Shown here in pieces: positions 60,487 to 64,000 of a stretch of 64,000 bases of DNA. The translations under genes and the position numbers were made by a program. Each line of letters begins with the position of its first letter. Position 1 is the first letter of the stretch. This stretch comes from DASYXT01 sp035934555 (GTDB taxonomy: Bacteria > Verrucomicrobiota > Verrucomicrobiia > Limisphaerales > UBA8199): assembly GCA_035934555.1 (NCBI GenBank), contig DASYXT010000055.1, positions 62,001 through 126,000 on the forward strand. Reading direction: 5' to 3'. Below the pieces are notes generated by a model. That model saw only the letters and a list, made by a program, of their open reading frames with translations, did no database searches and was not told the origin of the DNA.

Positions 60487-62628
60487 GTGACAACCGAATT
60501 CACCGGGTTTCGCGCCAGGGACCGGAGCATAGCGCGTTTTGTGACGCGGCTCCCGTTCCTGCTCTCGAAAAACCTGTGGGTTTGGCCATTGCTGGGAGTG
60601 TTGGTGCTGGTCGTGGTCGGGCTGTGGGTTCACAGCCGGGTCGAAGGCGCCACCCGCGCCGAGTTGGCGTCTCGTCTGCGCACCCTGCTCAATGCCGACG
60701 TGACGGCGCTGCGCTTGTGGTTTAACGAACAGGAATCCGATGCCAAATCCTTTTCCACCGACGCGCGGATTGAGGCGGCGATATTGGAGTTAGCGCGGGC
60801 GGCGTGGGCCTCGAATACTACCCCGCAGATGCTGGTCGATTCGCCGGCGGCCACAGCCCTGGCACAGCACATGGGCTCGGTAGTCGCCAGCCACCGGTAT
60901 TTGGATTACGTCGTCATCAGCACCAACCGCATGATCCTCGCCTCCCCGCACCCGCGGTTGGTCGGTCATGCTGCGCCCCGCGCCTATGAGGTGTTTCTGA
61001 ATCGCGCGTTCACTGGCCGTTTGACCGTGTCGCGTCCTTTTGCGCGGGAGCGGACGATCACGCAACGGGCCGAGGGGCCTGAGATGTTCGTCGCCGCGCC
61101 GGTGCGCGCCACCAATGACGCGATCATTGCGGTGATGGCGCTACGGTTACGGCCGGAGGCGGATTTCACACGCATTTTCTCCGTCGCTCGCATGGGCGAC
61201 AGCGGCGAGGGCTATGCTTTCGATCGCCGTGGCATGATGCTGACGGCTTCCAGGTTCGATTACGAATTAAAACGGCTCGGGCTGGTGCCCAACTCTCCTC
61301 AAGCAACCTCGATTCTCACCGTGCGGTTGCTCGACCCGCTCGTCGAACTCGAGCCGGGCGACCACCCCATTAAGCTGCGGCGCGATTTGCACCTGACGCG
61401 GATGGCGGCGGCGGCGGTTAGTGGCGAAGATGGCGTCGATGTCGATGGCTATCGGAATTATCGCGGAGTCAAAGTTGTCGGCGCCTGGACCTGGTTGCCT
61501 GAATACGGCATGGGGGTGGCGACTGAAGTGTCCACGCAAGAAGCCTTCGAGACCTTGAATTTGTTGCAGCAGGCCTTTCTTGTCCTGTTCCTGCTGCTGG
61601 TCTTGTGCGCGCTGGCGATTTTTGCGTTCACGTTGCTGGTCGAACGGTTGGAAGCTTCGGTGCGGCGGAGTGCGTTGGCGGCGCGGCGGCTTGGGCAGTA
61701 TGTGCTGGTCCAGGAGATCGGGCGCGGCTCCAATGGAATGGTGTATCGCGGCCGGCATGCGCTCCTGCGCCGCCCGGTGGCCGTAAAGCTCCTCAGCCCC
61801 GAACTGACCAACGAATCGACCGCGCGCCGATTCGAGCACGAGGTGCAGATGACCAGCCAATTGACCCACCCCAATACCGTCTCGATTTATGACTATGGCC
61901 GCACCCCCGAGGGACTCTTCTACTACGCGATGGAATATCTCAGTGGGATTGACCTGAGCCATCTCGCGCGTCAATTCGGGCCGCAACCGGAGCGGCGCGT
62001 TGTGCAAATCCTGCGCCAGGTCTGCGGTTCGCTGGCCGAGGCCCATCGCATCGGGTTGATCCATCGCGACATTAAGCCCGCCAACATTGTGCTGACCCGC
62101 CGCGGCGGTGTTTGTGATTTCGTCAAAGTGCTGGACTTTGGCCTGGTCAAGACGGTGCATGCGGGGCCCGCGGAGGGTACCAGCGCCAAGGCGGTCGTGG
62201 GCACACCGCATTTCATGGCGCCGGAAGCAGTAAAAAACCCCTCGCAGGTGGACTCGCGCGGCGACATCTATGCTGTGGGCGCAGTCGGGTATTGGTTGCT
62301 GACCGGCAAAACTCTGTTTGATACAGACGAAGTGGACGAGTTGCTCGAATGCCAGGTGAAGGAAATGCCCGCGACGCCTTCCGAGCGGCTGGGCCGGGCC
62401 GTTTCTTGCGAGCTGGAGCAACTCCTGATGCGCTGTCTGGCCAAGGACCCAGCGCAACGCCCAGGTAAAGCCGATGAACTGGCCGAGGCCCTGGCGCAAT
62501 GCCACCTCAATGGCTCGTGGAGCGATCTTGAAGCCGAGATTTGGTGGAATACAAATCTTGCCACAGTCGAGGCCATGCCGGCCGCGACGATGGCCGAAAA
62601 GACCCTGGTCATCGCGCCGCGCGCATGA
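60487..62628 (+). CDS. Transmembrane Ser/Thr protein kinase with N-terminal extracytoplasmic sensor domain
   Basis: 713 residues from a GTG at 60487. TM1 (~31-49) and TM2 (~362-385) flank a periplasmic domain of ~310 residues resembling a dCache sensor (YVVISTNRMILASPHPRLVG, MGDSGEGYAFDRRGMMLTA, VGAWTWLPEYGMGVATEVST). The C-terminal kinase is complete: GRGSNGMVYRG, VAVK (Lys434), HRDIKPANIV (Asp528), DFG (550-552), HFMAPEA and the P+1 region. Domain order is the reverse of PknB/PASTA kinases. It probably senses a small ligand and phosphorylates cytoplasmic proteins. A short C-terminal tail has no recognised domain. Confidence 0.9.
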   Translation: MTTEFTGFRARDRSIARFVTRLPFLLSKNLWVWPLLGVLVLVVVGLWVHSRVEGATRAELASRLRTLLNADVTALRLWFNEQESDAKSFSTDARIEAAILELARAAWASNTTPQMLVDSPAATALAQHMGSVVASHRYLDYVVISTNRMILASPHPRLVGHAAPRAYEVFLNRAFTGRLTVSRPFARERTITQRAEGPEMFVAAPVRATNDAIIAVMALRLRPEADFTRIFSVARMGDSGEGYAFDRRGMMLTASRFDYELKRLGLVPNSPQATSILTVRLLDPLVELEPGDHPIKLRRDLHLTRMAAAAVSGEDGVDVDGYRNYRGVKVVGAWTWLPEYGMGVATEVSTQEAFETLNLLQQAFLVLFLLLVLCALAIFAFTLLVERLEASVRRSALAARRLGQYVLVQEIGRGSNGMVYRGRHALLRRPVAVKLLSPELTNESTARRFEHEVQMTSQLTHPNTVSIYDYGRTPEGLFYYAMEYLSGIDLSHLARQFGPQPERRVVQILRQVCGSLAEAHRIGLIHRDIKPANIVLTRRGGVCDFVKVLDFGLVKTVHAGPAEGTSAKAVVGTPHFMAPEAVKNPSQVDSRGDIYAVGAVGYWLLTGKTLFDTDEVDELLECQVKEMPATPSERLGRAVSCELEQLLMRCLAKDPAQRPGKADELAEALAQCHLNGSWSDLEAEIWWNTNLATVEAMPAATMAEKTLVIAPRA

Positions 62629-62700
62629 GTAGTGAAGGCGGAGCGCGAACGCGGAGAGGGACTGGGCAATGGTGCCGCGCGCTTAACTGTTTTTGGAGTT

Positions 62701-62737
62701 GCTGCGGACTGAAGTCTGACTGAAGTCCGCGCTCCGT
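62701..62737 (-). repeat. Palindromic repeat family P, copy 7 (expanded)
   Basis: GCTGCGGACTGAAGTCTGAC followed by TGAAGTCCGCGCTCCG. The ACTGAAGTC core is duplicated, lengthening the element by about ten bases. It lies between the kinase and DUF1080 genes. Confidence 0.7.
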
Positions 62738-62783
62738 TCGTTTTGCTCTTGCTTCATCCCCGCGGGCCTATCATAAAAAGCTT

Positions 62784-63806
62784 ATGCGTAAACGGTTCTT
62801 CTCTACTCTGCTCATCTCGGGTTCGCTGCTTGCGATCGGATTTTCAACTCAAGCAGCCGACGATCCATTCCTCGGCCAATGGGCGCTGACGATTCCGGGT
62901 GGCGCGGCCGGCTGGCTGGGTGTTAACGAACACAACGGCAAATTAAGCGCGAGCATGCTTTGGGGCTGGGGCAGCGTTGAACCGGTCGCGTCGGCCAGCC
63001 TGGACGGCGATCACCTGGTCCTCAAACGCCACCACGTGAGCGAGCGTACCGATGCCGGCGGCCGCAAGACGCGAGTCACCCGGATCGAAACGATTACCGC
63101 GACGGTGCAGGGCGATGATATCCAGCTCACGAGCGTTACCCCGCGCGAGAACGGGAACGGCGAGGAGACGGCGACGTTTAGCGGTCGCCGCCAACCGCCG
63201 ATGCCGCCCGCGCCGGACCTGAGCCAGGTAAAATTTGGGGAGCCCATTGCCTTGTTCAATGGGCATGACCTGACCGGCTGGCGTCTGACCGACCCGAACG
63301 CCATGAACGGTTGGCATGTCCAGGATGGCCTGCTTGTGAACCATGTCGAGGAGGAGAAAGGCCAGCATAAAAGCCACGGCAATTTGCGCACCGACCGTGA
63401 GTTTGATGACTTCAATCTCAAGGTCGAGGTGCTGGTTGGCAAAGACGAGAACAGCGGGGTGTATGTTCGCGGGATCTACGAAATCCAGGTGGCTGATACC
63501 TATGGCCGGCCGCCCAATCCGCACAATATGGGCGCGGTTTATAGCCGCATTAAACCGGCTGTTGCGGCGGAAAAGCCGCCGGGGGAATGGCAAACGCTCG
63601 ACATCACGTTCGTGCAGCGGCACATGACCGTTATCCTCAACGGCCAGCGCATCATTGATAACCAGCCGGTTTGGGGCTGCACCGGCGGGGCCTTGTGGTC
63701 TGATGTTGTGCGCCCGGGACCGATTTATCTGCAAGGCGACCACACCGGAATCACGTATCGCAGCCTCGTTTTGCGGCCGGTGCTGAAGCAGCAGGCGGCG
63801 CGGTGA
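62784..63806 (+). CDS. DUF1080 (3-keto-disaccharide hydrolase-like) domain secreted protein
   Basis: 340 residues with signal peptide RFFSTLLISGSLLAIGFSTQ cut at AA-DD. An N-terminal lipocalin-like domain (~27-135; FLGQWALTIPGGAAGWLGVN, GDHLVLKRHHVSERTDAG) precedes DUF1080 (~150-335): GEPIALFNGHDLTGWRLTDP, WHVQDGLLVNHVEEEKG, DDFNLKVEVLVGKDENSGVY, FVQRHMTVILNGQRIIDNQ, GPIYLQGDHTGITYRSLVLR. DUF1080 is a concanavalin-like fold; some characterised members hydrolyse 3-keto-glycosides. No glycoside 3-oxidase is adjacent. Confidence 0.9.
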   Translation: MRKRFFSTLLISGSLLAIGFSTQAADDPFLGQWALTIPGGAAGWLGVNEHNGKLSASMLWGWGSVEPVASASLDGDHLVLKRHHVSERTDAGGRKTRVTRIETITATVQGDDIQLTSVTPRENGNGEETATFSGRRQPPMPPAPDLSQVKFGEPIALFNGHDLTGWRLTDPNAMNGWHVQDGLLVNHVEEEKGQHKSHGNLRTDREFDDFNLKVEVLVGKDENSGVYVRGIYEIQVADTYGRPPNPHNMGAVYSRIKPAVAAEKPPGEWQTLDITFVQRHMTVILNGQRIIDNQPVWGCTGGALWSDVVRPGPIYLQGDHTGITYRSLVLRPVLKQQAAR

Positions 63807-63819
63807 CGTTACGTCACCG
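63801..63819. promoter_or_regulatory. Perfect 19-bp palindrome spanning the DUF1080 stop codon
   Basis: CGGTGACGT-T-ACGTCACCG, 9-bp arms around one base. No loop long enough for a hairpin terminator, so an operator-like dimeric binding site is possible, perhaps for the convergent partial gene. Confidence 0.4.
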
Positions 63820-63832
63820 GTTAGCTATCGAC

Positions 63833-64000
63833 CTAACGTTGTTTGTACCGCCTGCTCCAAACCTGAACCCGGTTGCCCTCTTCAATTGCTCCCAAACCTC
63901 GAACACCGCCGGGCAAACCGAAAGACGATCCATCATAGACCAAGTACGGAATACAAAATCCGGTTGGTCGAGGTATGGATATGCGCGGCAGTTGCCGGGC
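63833..64000 (-). CDS. 3' end of a minus-strand gene, truncated by window edge
   Basis: Minus-strand frame open from the edge to a TAG at 63833-63835 (55 residues). It reads RISIPRPTGFCIPYLVYDGS, then GLPGGVRGLGAIEEG and ends VQVWSRRYKQR. The composition is protein-like, but the piece is too short to assign. The gene is convergent with the DUF1080 gene. Confidence 0.45.
   Translation of the reverse strand, partial: ARQLPRISIPRPTGFCIPYLVYDGSSFGLPGGVRGLGAIEEGNRVQVWSRRYKQR

Noticed and set aside
54600..64000. Single large operon for the right end
   Set aside because: Genes at 54.6-58.1 kb are on the minus strand and those from 58.3 kb on the plus strand, with repeats between; at most two or three genes can be cotranscribed.

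Overview
The window looks like the chromosome of a free-living, GC-rich (roughly 60%) Verrucomicrobiota bacterium, most likely from the Pedosphaera/Limisphaerales side of the phylum. The clues are gene content rather than any single marker: a pseudopilin with an H-X9-DG C-terminal motif, a PEP-CTERM protein, a DUF1549/DUF1553 - DUF1501 - pre-peptidase-C operon, a DUF1080 protein, an E. coli-type rhamnose operon with RhaT, many secreted glycosidases, very large Ig-repeat surface proteins, and abundant small palindromic repeats. No rRNA, CRISPR array, plasmid or prophage is visible. The species call is inference.

Layout. 1-6.7 kb: 3' part of a pseudopilin gene, a secreted beta-propeller/Calx-beta protein, signal peptidase I and a CPBP-type membrane protein whose motif-1 glutamates are replaced. 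6.7-7.95 kb: a RAYT (Y1/HUH transposase) gene embedded in eight copies of its REP hairpin. 7.9-12 kb: MTA phosphorylase, a nucleotidyltransferase with a small partner gene, gatB and a secreted protein. 12-18.6 kb: a probable uronate or acidic-sugar module (HpcH/HpaI aldolase, GH67/GH20-like glycosidase, ACS-type MFS transporter) and an unknown polytopic protein. 18.7-20.8 kb: tRNA-Lys(CTT), TPR protein, single-domain response regulator, DUF1326 protein. 20.9-24.9 kb: rhaA-rhaT-rhaB.

25-35.4 kb is a surface/signalling island: a DUF4118-type histidine kinase, two NarL/LuxR response regulators, an outer-membrane beta-barrel protein and a 2,061-residue protein with sixteen almost identical 84-residue Ig-like domains. 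35.5-39.1 kb: DoxX-like protein and a secreted alpha-L-fucosidase with two complete GH29 domains in one chain. 39.2-43.2 kb: a frameshifted Uma2 gene, a class V aminotransferase, a VOC protein, a PEP-CTERM protein and an RHH-PIN toxin-antitoxin pair. 43.3-48.8 kb: the DUF1549/DUF1501/PPC operon. 48.9-54.4 kb: small secreted and DUF2007-like proteins, desaturase-lpxD (lipid A and membrane lipid), glutamate dehydrogenase and a frameshifted DUF4396 remnant. 54.6-64 kb: beta-helix lipoprotein, two proteins of unknown function, a class C beta-lactamase-like serine hydrolase, a TlpA-like thioredoxin, a sensor Ser/Thr kinase, a DUF1080 protein and the 3' end of a minus-strand gene.

Taken together, the genes describe a saccharolytic heterotroph that degrades deoxy- and acidic sugars of plant or algal glycans (fucose, rhamnose, possibly uronates) and invests heavily in secreted proteins. 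The most unusual features are the RAYT with covarying REPs (one copy is 28 kb away), the mosaic Ig-repeat giant between two response regulators, the double GH29 enzyme, a second seven-copy palindrome family, GATTAN hexamer tracts, and two decayed genes that simple ORF calling would miss.
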